From the NCBI GenBank assembly GCA_031264885.1, contig JAISDM010000142.1, forward strand, positions 1 to 21,789: a stretch of 21,789 nt of DNA. Reading direction: 5' to 3'. The position numbers were made by a program, and so were the translations under genes. Source of the stretch: Peptococcaceae bacterium (GTDB lineage Bacteria > Bacillota > Peptococcia > DRI-13 > UBA5745). Positions 1-7,305 of the stretch are shown piece by piece. The first letter of the stretch is position 1, and the number at the start of each line of letters is the position of its first letter. A model generated the notes under the pieces. It saw only the letters and a program-made list of their open reading frames with translations, had not been told where the DNA came from and did no database searches.

Positions 1-405
1 GTGCTGGTGTTTCCCAAGACCTTTGCGCGCTATTCGGCGGTTTTGGCGGAGGACGTTCCGGTTCTGGCCAGAGGCAGGCTGTCCGTGGAAGGGGAACAGG
101 TAAAACTGTTCGCGGAGGAATTGGAGTTCCTGCGGGAGGAGAATATCCAAAGTTCCCCGGAGGAAGACGGCAAGCTCTACTTGAATATGGGAGACCGGGA
201 TCAGGATGACTTGGCGGGACTCTGGCGCGAGATCCAGCGGGTGATCGGGCGGCATCCCGGCCCGACGCCCTTGTATTTGTACTATCCCCAGGCGAGGAAG
301 CTGGTCGAAGCCGAGAATTGCTATTGGGTGCGTTATTCCAGCGGACTGACGGCGGATCTGGAGATATTGCTGGGAACCGGACAGGTAAAACTGGTAAAAA
401 AATAA
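1..405 (+). CDS. dnaE: DNA polymerase III alpha subunit, C-terminal fragment (5' end outside window)
   Basis: This is the last 134 codons of the replicative polymerase catalytic subunit; the reading frame is open at base 1, so the gene starts upstream of the window. The segment VFPKTFARYSAVLAED followed by VLARGRLSVEGEQVKLFAEE matches the OB-fold found near the C-terminus of DnaE, which binds single-stranded template. The remaining part (LYLYYPQARKLVEAENCYWV, then a Leu/Val-rich end) resembles the C-terminal region of bacterial DnaE. The polymerase and PHP domains are not visible. The gene ends with TAA at 403-405. The 160 bases that follow, up to coaD, hold no convincing gene or terminator. 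The GTG at base 1 should be read as an internal valine, not as a start. Confidence 0.85.
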   Translation: MLVFPKTFARYSAVLAEDVPVLARGRLSVEGEQVKLFAEELEFLREENIQSSPEEDGKLYLNMGDRDQDDLAGLWREIQRVIGRHPGPTPLYLYYPQARKLVEAENCYWVRYSSGLTADLEILLGTGQVKLVKK

Positions 406-565
406 TGTCTTTTAAGGGAGGATTCCGGCGCGTTGTCACGAAATACTTGCGGGAAGCGACTGTTCAGAGGGAACGCCGCCTGACCGGATCCCGGCTCCTC
501 CTTCAACGGCGTCACGCGCGCGTCACTAAATTTATCAGTTGAACTGTTCAGGAGGGATCGTCTTA

Positions 566-1060
566 TTGACAAAAACAGCTTTTTATCCGGGGACCTTCGA
601 TCCGATTACTATGGGCCACATTCATATCGCGGAGCGGGCTTGCGTACTGTTTGACCGGTTGGTCGTAGGAGTCGCGTACCATACGGGCAAAAGCACACTG
701 TTCAGCGTCGTGGAACGGACGGAACTGGTGAAAGACGCCGTAAAGCATCTGCCCAATGTGGAAGTGTTCAGTTTTGACAGCATGACGGTGGAATTCGCGA
801 AAAAAATCGACGCGAGAGTGATCATCCGCGGGCTGAGGGCGATTTCGGATTTTGAGTATGAGATGCAGGTCGCGGATATCAATAAATATTTGGAAAAAGA
901 GATAGAAACTTTGTTTTTGATGGCGTCAGCCAATTTTTCGTTTTTGAGTTCAAGCATGATCCGGCAAGTGGCCGCTTTAGGGGCCAGCGTGACCGGACTG
1001 GTGACCCCGCTTACGGAAGAGCGTATGCGGGAGAAATTCGGATTAGGACTTGTGCAATAA
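566..1060 (+). CDS. coaD: Pantetheine-phosphate adenylyltransferase (CoaD)
   Basis: Cytosolic enzyme that transfers AMP from ATP to 4'-phosphopantetheine, the penultimate step of coenzyme A synthesis. The 164-residue product has the nucleotidyltransferase signature GTFDPITMGH at residues 8-17 (T/HxGH). The substrate-binding segment RVIIRGLRAISDFEYEMQ lies in the middle, and a C-terminal LSSSMIR stands where the family usually has ISSTxxR. The length is normal for CoaD. I place the start at a TTG (566) because it lies 9 nt after the ribosome binding site GGAGGG (551-556), and the protein then begins directly with the first beta strand (TKTAFYPGTFD). An ATG at 539 in the same frame lies before that site and would add an unrelated N-terminus. 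An unusual perfect inverted repeat spans its stop codon. It is followed closely by a small gene and pcrA on the same strand. Confidence 0.95.
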   Translation: MTKTAFYPGTFDPITMGHIHIAERACVLFDRLVVGVAYHTGKSTLFSVVERTELVKDAVKHLPNVEVFSFDSMTVEFAKKIDARVIIRGLRAISDFEYEMQVADINKYLEKEIETLFLMASANFSFLSSSMIRQVAALGASVTGLVTPLTEERMREKFGLGLVQ

Positions 1061-1077
1061 TAAGTTGCACAAGTCCT
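1045..1077 (+). repeat. Perfect 13-bp inverted repeat across the coaD stop codon
   Basis: AGGACTTGTGCAA (1045-1057) is followed by a 7-nt loop and the exact complement TTGCACAAGTCCT (1065-1077). The coaD stop TAA (1058-1060) lies in the loop. The right arm overlaps a second 12-bp palindrome, GTCCTTAAGGAC (1073-1084). There is no U-rich tract behind it and genes continue on the same strand. A classical intrinsic terminator is therefore unlikely; an mRNA-stabilising or attenuating hairpin, or a protein-binding site, is possible. Confidence 0.7.
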
Positions 1078-1107
1078 TAAGGACCTACTAGAGGAGATGG
1101 CATACAG

Positions 1108-1311
1108 ATGTGGACGGCAATTCATATTTCACATAATCCGACGGCGGCCGATCAAATCAAATCCTTGTTGGAACAGGAAGGCATCATGGTTTCTCTGCGG
1201 CATGATTCCGGCGTGACGGAAGTGCTCGTTTCCGAACTGGAAGCGGAGGAAGCCCATGAGATTATGGCGGACAAAATGATGCTTCATTCCGTAAAAGACA
1301 AACGGAAATAG
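1108..1311 (+). CDS. Small conserved clostridial protein (DUF2007-like signal-transducing fold?)
   Basis: A 67-residue acidic protein starting MWTAIHISHNPTAADQIKSL. It resembles short clostridial hypotheticals that begin MWTVVYIA-like and contain a beta-alpha-beta unit (residues 2-25) followed by a strand with VLVSELEAEEAHEIM. That second element recalls the DUF2007 'putative signal transducing protein' pattern, in which a cross-strand [IV]LV is followed by an Ala/Glu helix. The start is an ATG 11 nt after GAGGAG (1091-1096). It lies between coaD and pcrA with 16 nt to the latter, so it is probably co-transcribed with pcrA. No catalytic residues are evident and its function is unknown. The gene is likely real because the ribosome binding site, spacing and family resemblance agree; the family link rests on memory of similar sequences. 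Confidence 0.75.
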   Translation: MWTAIHISHNPTAADQIKSLLEQEGIMVSLRHDSGVTEVLVSELEAEEAHEIMADKMMLHSVKDKRK

Positions 1312-1327
1312 TGAGGATGAGACGCCA

Positions 1328-3808
1328 TTGGATCAGAATCAGGAAATGCTGGAACGCTATTGGTCTTTGCGGGACGCGGTGCGGGAAGGCTTACTGCAAA
1401 ATTTAAATCCGGAGCAGCGGCGGGCGGCGGAGTCCGGGGACGGGCCGGTGCTGTGTCTGGCGGGAGCGGGCTCCGGCAAGACCACGGCTATGGTTTACCG
1501 GGTGCTGCATTTGCTGCTGTTCGGCCCGGTCTACAACCGCCGGGCGCAGCCTGGGTTTTCCCTGAATCAGGGGGATTTGGAGCTGTTGGAATCATGGGAC
1601 GGCGCGGAAGGGATCCTGACCGGCCCCCTGGCTTCCTTGATTGACCAGGACGGGGTCCATCCCATCCGGATATTGGTCATTACCTTTACCAATAAAGCCG
1701 CGCGGGAGATGCGGGAGCGCCTGGAAAGCAAGCTGGGCTACCTGCCCAAGGACATGTGGGTGATGACTTTCCACGCGGCCTGTCTGAGGATACTGCGCCG
1801 GGAATCGGACGCGCTGACGGACTACACGCGGGAATTCAGCATCTATGACGCCGGAGACTCGGAGCAGGTCATCAAAGGCATCGCGCGGGCTCTGAAGCTG
1901 GACGACAAGAAATACGCGCCGCGGGCGCTGGCGGCGCGGATCAGCCGATGGAAAAACGCCTCCGTGGATCCGGCGCGGGCAAAGGCCGGCGCCTCGGGAG
2001 AGGACGACAGCGTCGCGGCGGAGGTATACAAGCGGTATCAAGAGGCTCTAAAGAGCGGCAACGCCCTGGATTTTGACGATTTGATCGGTCAGACGGCGGC
2101 GTTGTTCAGGGCGCGCCCGGACATTCTGGAAAAATATCAGGAGCGCTTCCGTTATATTATGGTGGATGAATACCAGGATACCAATCACGCCCAGTATCAA
2201 TGGGTCAGCCTGCTGGCTCAGGGGCATCAGAACCTGTGCGTGGTGGGGGACGACGATCAGTCCATCTACGCTTTCAGGCAGGCGGATATTCGCAATATCT
2301 TGAATTTTGAGCGGGATTATCCCACGGCAAAGGTCGTCAAGCTGGAGCAGAATTACCGCTCCACCCGGCGGATCCTGGAAGCGGCCAATCAAGTGATCGC
2401 CCAGAACCGGGGGCGCAAGCCCAAATCCCTGTGGACGCGGAATCCGGAAGGGGATCCGGTGGATTCCTTCGCGGCCCTGGACGAACAGGAAGAAGCGCTT
2501 TTTGTCAGCGAACACATCCTGCGGACTGTGCAGGAAGGCGGGCGTTACGGGGAACACGCGGTGCTGATGCGGACCAACGCGCAAAGCCGCGCCCTGGAAG
2601 AATGGTTTGTCCGCCGGAGGATTCCCTATGTGATCGTGGGGGGTATGCGGTTTTACGACCGGAAGGAGATCAAGGATCTGCTGGCGTATTTGAAGCTTTT
2701 GGCCAATCCCAGCGACGCCGTGGCCTTGAGGCGGATTATCAATGTGCCGCGCCGGGGGATTGGAGACGCCACCGTGGCCAAAATCGAAGCCGCCGCTTCG
2801 GCTGAGGGACTGCCGGTTTACCAGGCGGCCCGGAACGCCGAACGTTTGGGTTTTGGATCCAGGACCGCCCAGGTCTTGGAGGGGTTTTGCCAAATGATGG
2901 ATGAGTTGTACGCCATGACCGGGCGAGTCGGCATAACGGAACTGGCGAAGGCGGTTCTCATCAAATCCGGCTACGCGGACGAGCTTGCGAGAGAGAATAC
3001 CAGAGAGAGTCAGGGACGTTTGGATAATTTGCAGGAATTCCTGACCAAGACCACCGAATATGACCTGGCGGCCGCGGGTGGGGATTCGCCGGGAAGAAAT
3101 TCGACGGAAGGAAATTCGCCGGAAGGGAATTCAATGGAAAGGAATTCGCCGGAAGGAAATTCAATGGAAGGGAATCTGGCGGATTTCTTAGGGGAGATGT
3201 CGCTGATCACCGATTGGGATCAGGCCCAGAATCAGGAGATCCGGGACGTGGTTTGGGTGATGACGATGCACATGGCCAAGGGGCTGGAATTCGACCAGGT
3301 ATTTGTGGTCGGCATGGAAGAAGGGATCTTCCCGCATTTCCGCTCCATGCTGAACGCCTCGGATATGGAGGAGGAACGCCGTCTGTGCTATGTGGCGCTG
3401 ACCAGAGCCAGAAAAAAACTCTACCTGGCATACGCCAAACAGCGCAGCTTGTACGGCAAAACCAGCCATAATCCGCCGTCCCGGTTCCTGGGGGAATTCG
3501 ACCATTCCGATTTCTCCGAAAAACCCCGGACATCCCCTGTTCCATGGAACGGGAACGGGCGTGAGGCCGGGAACGGGCGTGAATATGAGGCCGCGCGTGA
3601 GCGTGGAACCGCGCGTGAACGTGGAACCGCGCCTGAACAGGCGGGCGGGACCCTGGCCGTGGGAGACAAAGTGCGGCACGCCAAATGGGGCGACGGCGTC
3701 ATAGTCTCCGTCCGCGGGAAAGAGAGCGAAGCCGAATACCAGGTGGCCTTCCCCAACGAAGGAATCAAGAAACTGTTGGCGCAATACGCGCCCTTAACGA
3801 AGCTGTAA
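1328..3808 (+). CDS. pcrA: ATP-dependent 3'-5' DNA helicase PcrA/UvrD
   Basis: Superfamily 1A helicase that unwinds DNA in repair and replication of rolling-circle elements and strips proteins such as RecA from DNA. In the 826-residue product the Q-motif is LNPEQRRA (26-33), Walker A is AGAGSGKTT (45-53) and motif Ic is FTNKAAREM. Motif II is DEYQDT (280-285), motif III is VGDDDQSIYAFRQ, motif IV is LEQNYRST, motif V is MTMHMAKGLEFD (near 645) and motif VI is CYVALTRARKK (near 685). The C-terminal GDKVRHAKWGDGVIVSV is the Tudor-like RNA polymerase-binding tail typical of PcrA. Two oddities are visible. About 40 residues (66-110) are inserted between Walker A and motif Ia. Two low-complexity linkers built from DNA repeats are present. 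The start is the TTG at 1328, after GAGG; an ATG at 1346 is an alternative. It follows the small gene by 16 nt. Confidence 0.95.
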   Translation: MDQNQEMLERYWSLRDAVREGLLQNLNPEQRRAAESGDGPVLCLAGAGSGKTTAMVYRVLHLLLFGPVYNRRAQPGFSLNQGDLELLESWDGAEGILTGPLASLIDQDGVHPIRILVITFTNKAAREMRERLESKLGYLPKDMWVMTFHAACLRILRRESDALTDYTREFSIYDAGDSEQVIKGIARALKLDDKKYAPRALAARISRWKNASVDPARAKAGASGEDDSVAAEVYKRYQEALKSGNALDFDDLIGQTAALFRARPDILEKYQERFRYIMVDEYQDTNHAQYQWVSLLAQGHQNLCVVGDDDQSIYAFRQADIRNILNFERDYPTAKVVKLEQNYRSTRRILEAANQVIAQNRGRKPKSLWTRNPEGDPVDSFAALDEQEEALFVSEHILRTVQEGGRYGEHAVLMRTNAQSRALEEWFVRRRIPYVIVGGMRFYDRKEIKDLLAYLKLLANPSDAVALRRIINVPRRGIGDATVAKIEAAASAEGLPVYQAARNAERLGFGSRTAQVLEGFCQMMDELYAMTGRVGITELAKAVLIKSGYADELARENTRESQGRLDNLQEFLTKTTEYDLAAAGGDSPGRNSTEGNSPEGNSMERNSPEGNSMEGNLADFLGEMSLITDWDQAQNQEIRDVVWVMTMHMAKGLEFDQVFVVGMEEGIFPHFRSMLNASDMEEERRLCYVALTRARKKLYLAYAKQRSLYGKTSHNPPSRFLGEFDHSDFSEKPRTSPVPWNGNGREAGNGREYEAARERGTARERGTAPEQAGGTLAVGDKVRHAKWGDGVIVSVRGKESEAEYQVAFPNEGIKKLLAQYAPLTKL
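3080..3175 (+). repeat. In-frame 15-bp tandem repeat inside pcrA
   Basis: Six imperfect copies of a 15-bp unit of the form GGAAATTCGCCGGAA run from 3080 to 3169, with a partial copy after them. They encode the pentapeptide pattern G/R-N-S-x-E at residues 585-614 of PcrA. Copies alternate between TCGCCG and TCAATG centres, which suggests expansion by a 30-bp step as well. The array lies before motif V, at a place where a flexible linker would be tolerated. Confidence 0.85.
3551..3636 (+). repeat. Second in-frame repeat tract in pcrA (NGRE / ARERGT)
   Basis: GGGAACGGGCGTGA is repeated twice, then CGCGTGARCGTGGAACCG twice. They encode NGREA-NGRE and ARERGT-ARERGT just before the C-terminal Tudor-like tail. 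The tract is arginine/glycine-rich and probably disordered. Confidence 0.75.
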
Positions 3809-3852
3809 GCAGGGCGCGGCCCTAGCGTCATTTCGGGCGCCATATTTTCGTC

Positions 3853-3900
3853 ATACCGTAGGGGCGGCATTCTGCCGCCCGGGACCGTCCGGAAACGGCA
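3853..3900. repeat. REP-like palindromic element between pcrA and ligA
   Basis: ACCGTAGGGGCGG begins a hairpin with arms GGGCGGCA (3862-3869) and TGCCGCCC (3873-3880), followed by GGGACCGTCCGGAAACGG. The same string, nearly base for base, occurs at 18952-18995, so this is a solitary member of the repeat family that clusters in the 7-21 kb region. The rest of the 268-nt pcrA-ligA gap has a weak GGGGTG (3998-4003) / CACCCC (4022-4027) pairing ahead of ligA and no convincing promoter. Confidence 0.85.
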
Positions 3901-4076
3901 AAAATCGCGCCGTCAACACAATATATACCGTGCTACGATTCGCAGGTCGAAAAAATTACCCACTTTGGAGGGGAATGTAATACAGACTGCGGCTGACGGG
4001 GTGGTTTCGCCGGTCGCGCATCACCCCTGCCCCGCCCGTAAATCTGGAACGGCAAAACTGCGCGCAGGAGGATTTC

Positions 4077-6182
4077 ATGGACATACCGCAAAAGATGGAA
4101 GCTTTGATCGAGCGGTTGAATCAATACGCGGAGGCTTATTATACCCTGGACAATCCGCTGGTATCCGACGCCGAATACGACCAATTGTACGACGAACTGA
4201 AAGACCTGGAGGAACAGGCGCAGACCGTGCTGCCGGACTCCCCCACCCAGCGGGTGGGGGACCGGATATTGCCGGGCTTCTCCAAACACACCCACAAAAG
4301 CCCCCTCTGGAGCTTGAATAAGGCTCAGAATGAGGAAGACGCGGAAGCGTGGGAGCGGCGGATCCTGAAAATACTGACGGACGCGGGCTATGAGCGCTCC
4401 GAGCTTGAATATATCGTGACCCTGAAGCTGGACGGCCTGACCGTGAATCTGACCTATGAATCCGGAACGCTGACCCACGCCGCCACCCGCGGCACCGGGG
4501 AGATCGGGGAGGAAATCCTGCCCCAGGTACGGACCATCGCCTGCGTGCCGGGACACATCCGGGCGCCCTGGACTGTGGAAATCCGGGGAGAGGCTCTGAT
4601 GACCCGGGACGCGTTTGAAGCGTACAATCAAAAGAGCAAAATCCCGTTAAAGAATCTGCGCAACGGCGCGGCGGGGGCCCTGCGCAACCTGGACGTTCAA
4701 GAGACGGCGCGCCGCGGGCTGTCGGCTTTTTTTTATGACGTGGGCTATCAGGACGGCGGTTTTTTCGGCACATACTCGGATATGCTGGCGTTCCTTGAGG
4801 AAGAGGGGTTCCCGGTGCATCCGGACCGCTGGCTGTGTACCGGCGTCGGGGAGGCGATGGCGGCCGTCCGGCGGATTCGGGAGAAACGGGAGATATATCC
4901 CTTCGACATCGACGGGGCGGTAATCGCCGTGAACGATATGGGGCTGCGGGACGTGCTGGGCTATACGGTCAAAGCGCCCCGCTGGTCGCTGGCCTATAAA
5001 TTTGAGGCTCAGGAAAAAACCACCCGCCTGCTGCAGGTGGAATGGAATGTGGGCCGGACAGGCAAGGTGACGCCCACGGCGCTGCTGGAACCCGTGGAAT
5101 TGAGCGGCGTGACGGTTCGGCGGGCCACCCTCAACAATCTGGACGATATCCGGCGCAAAGGCGTCCACATCGGCGCCCGGGTGCTGGTCCGGCGCTCCAA
5201 TGATGTGATCCCCGAGATCCTGGGCGTGATGGACGAAGGGGAAGATGGAGAGGCTGCGGAGGTTCAGGCGCCGGAGGCAGCCCGCGCGGATGAGGTTCGC
5301 GCAGAAGCGGCCCAGGCGGATGCGACCGCGGAGGTTCAGGAGATTCAGGCGCCGGCAAACTGTCCGGTGTGCGGCTATCCTCTGGAAAGAGACGGGGCGT
5401 TCTTGTTTTGCCGCAATACCTTCGGATGCAGGCCGCAAACGGTGAAAGCCATGGTGCATTTTGCCGGGCGGGAAGCCATGAATATCGCGGGCTTCAGCGA
5501 AAAAACCGCCGAGCAGCTGTATCAGTCCCTGAATCTGCGGGATGTGTCCCAATTGTACGGACTGACCCTGGAATCCCTGATGGGGCTGGAAAAATTCAAG
5601 GAAAAGAAAGCCGGCAATTTAATCAAAGCCATCGAAGACAGCAAGACATGTACCTTAGGCGCGTTTCTGTTCGCCGCCGGCATTCCCAATGTAGGCAAAA
5701 AAACCGCCCTGGATCTGGCCGCCCGCTATGGCAGTCTGGAGAATTTTTTGGCGGCGGACAGAGAGACCCTTTTGGCGGTGGAGGACGTGGGAGAGATCGT
5801 AGCGGACAGCATCCTGTCCTACTTGGGCAATCCTGTTTCCCGGCGGATTATCCGGGACTTGCTGGATCAGGGCGTGACGCCGGCTTCGGAACAGCCCGCC
5901 GTGGAACAGGCGGCGCCGGAAGAAGGGGAGCGGCACGCGCTCTTTGGCAAAAGCGTGGTGCTGACCGGGACTCTGGAGCGATTCTCCCGGGTTGAGGCGG
6001 AAGAGCGGCTGCGGGCCTTGGGGGCGCTGGTCAAAGACAGCGTGAGCAAGCGAACCGACGTGGTCGTCGCGGGGCCCGGCGCGGGATCCAAGCTGGACAA
6101 GGCGATGGCCTTGCGGGAGCAGGGAGCGGACAAGCCGCTGATTTTGAGCGAGGACGATTTTTTGGCGATGATCGGCGATTAG
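4077..6182 (+). CDS. ligA: NAD+-dependent DNA ligase LigA
   Basis: Seals nicks during replication and repair using NAD+ as adenylate donor. The 701-residue product shows the family's domains in order. Domain Ia contains YYTLDNPLVSDAEYDQLYDEL and the NMN-contacting region. The adenylation domain has the active-site lysine K117 in KLDG (117-120), followed by ATRGTGEIGEE. Next come the OB-fold, then a four-cysteine zinc finger (C429, C432, C445, C451; spacing C-x2-C-x12-C-x5-C), tandem helix-hairpin-helix motifs (GIPNVGKKTALDLA, VEDVGEIVADSI) and a C-terminal BRCT domain from about residue 620. The ATG start has AGGAGG (4066-4071) 5 nt before it. A repetitive Ala/Glu/Val-rich linker of about 35 residues interrupts the OB-fold to zinc-finger junction. 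The gene ends in a 4-bp convergent overlap with modB, so no terminator separates them. Confidence 0.97.
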   Translation: MDIPQKMEALIERLNQYAEAYYTLDNPLVSDAEYDQLYDELKDLEEQAQTVLPDSPTQRVGDRILPGFSKHTHKSPLWSLNKAQNEEDAEAWERRILKILTDAGYERSELEYIVTLKLDGLTVNLTYESGTLTHAATRGTGEIGEEILPQVRTIACVPGHIRAPWTVEIRGEALMTRDAFEAYNQKSKIPLKNLRNGAAGALRNLDVQETARRGLSAFFYDVGYQDGGFFGTYSDMLAFLEEEGFPVHPDRWLCTGVGEAMAAVRRIREKREIYPFDIDGAVIAVNDMGLRDVLGYTVKAPRWSLAYKFEAQEKTTRLLQVEWNVGRTGKVTPTALLEPVELSGVTVRRATLNNLDDIRRKGVHIGARVLVRRSNDVIPEILGVMDEGEDGEAAEVQAPEAARADEVRAEAAQADATAEVQEIQAPANCPVCGYPLERDGAFLFCRNTFGCRPQTVKAMVHFAGREAMNIAGFSEKTAEQLYQSLNLRDVSQLYGLTLESLMGLEKFKEKKAGNLIKAIEDSKTCTLGAFLFAAGIPNVGKKTALDLAARYGSLENFLAADRETLLAVEDVGEIVADSILSYLGNPVSRRIIRDLLDQGVTPASEQPAVEQAAPEEGERHALFGKSVVLTGTLERFSRVEAEERLRALGALVKDSVSKRTDVVVAGPGAGSKLDKAMALREQGADKPLILSEDDFLAMIGD
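5256..5355 (+). repeat. Imperfect coding repeat in the ligA linker
   Basis: GCGGAGGTTCAGG occurs at 5256-5268 and again at 5328-5340. The sequence between them also alternates GAGGTTC/GCAGAAGCGG-like pieces. It encodes an Ala/Glu/Val/Gln-rich stretch just before the zinc finger of LigA, which is not part of the usual domain. Confidence 0.6.
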
Positions 6183-6856
6183 ATCTTTGTTCGTGTCCGG
6201 GCCGCGCGTTCGCCGAATCCGCCCTCAAAAAGATTAATCAGCGCCAGCGTCGTGAACGAGATCAAAATGATCACGGCAACCCACGCGTAAGCCGTGCCGC
6301 GTTCATTGCTTTGCACCGCCGAATAAATTGCCAGCGACATCGTCTGAGTACGGCCCGGTATGTTGCCCGCAAGCATTGAAGTCGCGCCGAACTCCCCCAG
6401 CGCCCGCGCGAACGCGAGAACCGTTCCGGACGCGATGCCCGGCCTGCAGGTGGGAACGATGATCTGCCAGAATATCCGGGTTTCGCTCGCGCCGCACACC
6501 CGGGCCGCCGATACCAGGTCGCGGTCCAGGCTTTCAAACGCGCCCCGCGCCGTGCGGTACATCATAGGGAAGGCCACCACCGTCGCCGCGATGACCGCGC
6601 CCCGGATGCTGAACACAATCGGCAGACCGATTTCCGCGAGCCAATTGCCGATCAACCCGTTTCTTCCGAATATCAGCAGCAAAAAGAAACCGATGACCGT
6701 CGGCGGGAGCACCATCGGCAGCGTGAACAAGCCGTCGAACACGGCCTTCATCCGGCGCAGCTTAACCGTATTCCACGCCGCGAATAAACCCAGAAAAAAA
6801 GCGAAAACAGTCGCGGCGCCCGCGACTTCCAACGAAATAATGATCGGCGACCACAT
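6179..6856 (-). CDS. modB: Molybdate-type ABC transporter permease (ModB), orphan
   Basis: Integral membrane permease of a molybdate (or tungstate) ABC importer. The 225-residue product has about five hydrophobic segments (for example near residues 5-28, 44-64, 80-100 and 190-212). The ModB-type sequence LPMVLPPTVIGFFLLLIFG is present, and the cytoplasmic EAA loop SAARVCGASETRIFWQIIVP couples to the ATPase. FARALGEFGATSMLAGNIPG is characteristic of ModB/CysT-type permeases. The ATG start is preceded by GGAG (6865-6868). Neither the binding protein modA nor the ATPase modC lies in the window: ligA converges on one side and a 449-nt gene-free leader lies on the other. The partners must be elsewhere, or the gene is a remnant of a split operon. 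Substrate choice (molybdate, tungstate, sulfate) cannot be decided from the permease alone. Confidence 0.88.
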   Translation of the reverse strand: MWSPIIISLEVAGAATVFAFFLGLFAAWNTVKLRRMKAVFDGLFTLPMVLPPTVIGFFLLLIFGRNGLIGNWLAEIGLPIVFSIRGAVIAATVVAFPMMYRTARGAFESLDRDLVSAARVCGASETRIFWQIIVPTCRPGIASGTVLAFARALGEFGATSMLAGNIPGRTQTMSLAIYSAVQSNERGTAYAWVAVIILISFTTLALINLFEGGFGERAARTRTKI

Positions 6857-6872
6857 ATGTCCTTCTCCGCCC

Positions 6873-6898
6873 GGGGGCGCGCACCGTTACGCGCCCCC
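6873..6898 (-). promoter_or_regulatory. GC-rich hairpin in the modB leader
   Basis: A perfect 9-bp stem, GGGGGCGCG (6873-6881) with CGCGCCCCC (6890-6898), closes an 8-nt loop 4 nt upstream of the modB ribosome binding site. No U-tract follows, so it is not a terminator. It could modulate translation initiation. It is too small to be a molybdenum-cofactor riboswitch. Confidence 0.55.
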
Positions 6899-6949
6899 GC
6901 TTATTTTTGAAATGTACTTGCTTTTGAAAATAACTCGCTTCTTATACTA

Positions 6950-6978
6950 ACCATACCATATTCCCCTCCGCTTTACAA
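6950..6978 (-). promoter_or_regulatory. Candidate sigma-A promoter for modB
   Basis: On the minus strand TTGTAA (6978-6973) is followed after 17 nt by TATGGT (6955-6950), with a TGG extension just before the -10. It lies about 95 nt upstream of the modB start, in an AT-rich island that contrasts with the surrounding GC-rich DNA. The match to consensus is moderate. Confidence 0.45.
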
Positions 6979-7088
6979 GCCCTTTACCGAACATTCGCGG
7001 AGGCGAAAGCGAAGGCGGCGGCATGGTTCCATTCCCCTCCGGGTCAGGGAATTCAATCAAAGGCGGGCGAGACCGTCCGAAAACAAAC

Positions 7089-7280
7089 GGGCGGATTGCC
7101 ATCCGCCCCTACGGCGCCGTGAAGAATGCGTCCGTAGGGGGCGTCGGCGGACGCCCCGCGTCTATTTCCTCCAACGCCCCGCGGTGGTTCGCCCCCGGTT
7201 CCCCCCGTGGGGGCACGGCATGCCGTGCCCCGTCCCGTTCCCGGACGGTCCCGGGCAGGCATTCTGCCGCCCGCCCCTAC
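7089..7280. repeat. REP-like palindrome block downstream of the 821-aa gene
   Basis: The gene-free stretch 6979-7305 is mostly made of family hairpins. They are GGGCGGAT/ATCCGCCC (7089-7108), the palindrome ACGGCGCCGT (7111-7120), GGGGCGTC/GACGCCCC (7138-7157), the 22-bp perfect palindrome at 7210-7231 (GGGGCACGGCATGCCGTGCCCC) and a slightly eroded GGCATTCTGCC hairpin ending in CCCCTAC (7255-7280). The linker between the first two hairpins is the reverse complement of the one at 16890-16915, so units occur in both orientations. The block ends about 25 nt from the stop codon of the 821-aa gene. Confidence 0.85.
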
Positions 7281-7305
7281 AGGATCCCTTTCCCGCATCC
7301 GTCGC

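Noticed and set aside
406..565. T-box or other leader RNA before coaD (AAGGGAGGATTCCGG resembles part of a T-box)
   Set aside because: The T-box sequence AGGGUGGNACCGCG is not matched, no terminator with U-tract follows, and coaD is not a usual T-box target.
566..1060. Earlier ATG start for coaD at 539
   Set aside because: It lies before the GGAGGG site and adds nine residues not seen in CoaD; the TTG at 566 has ideal spacing.
6857..6950. Molybdenum-cofactor riboswitch upstream of modB
   Set aside because: Only one simple 9-bp hairpin is visible; the multi-stem architecture of that riboswitch cannot be made from this short, AT-rich leader.
7089..7280. Insertion sequence or phage remnant
   Set aside because: No transposase or integrase coding potential and no target-site duplication could be found; only short palindromes are present.
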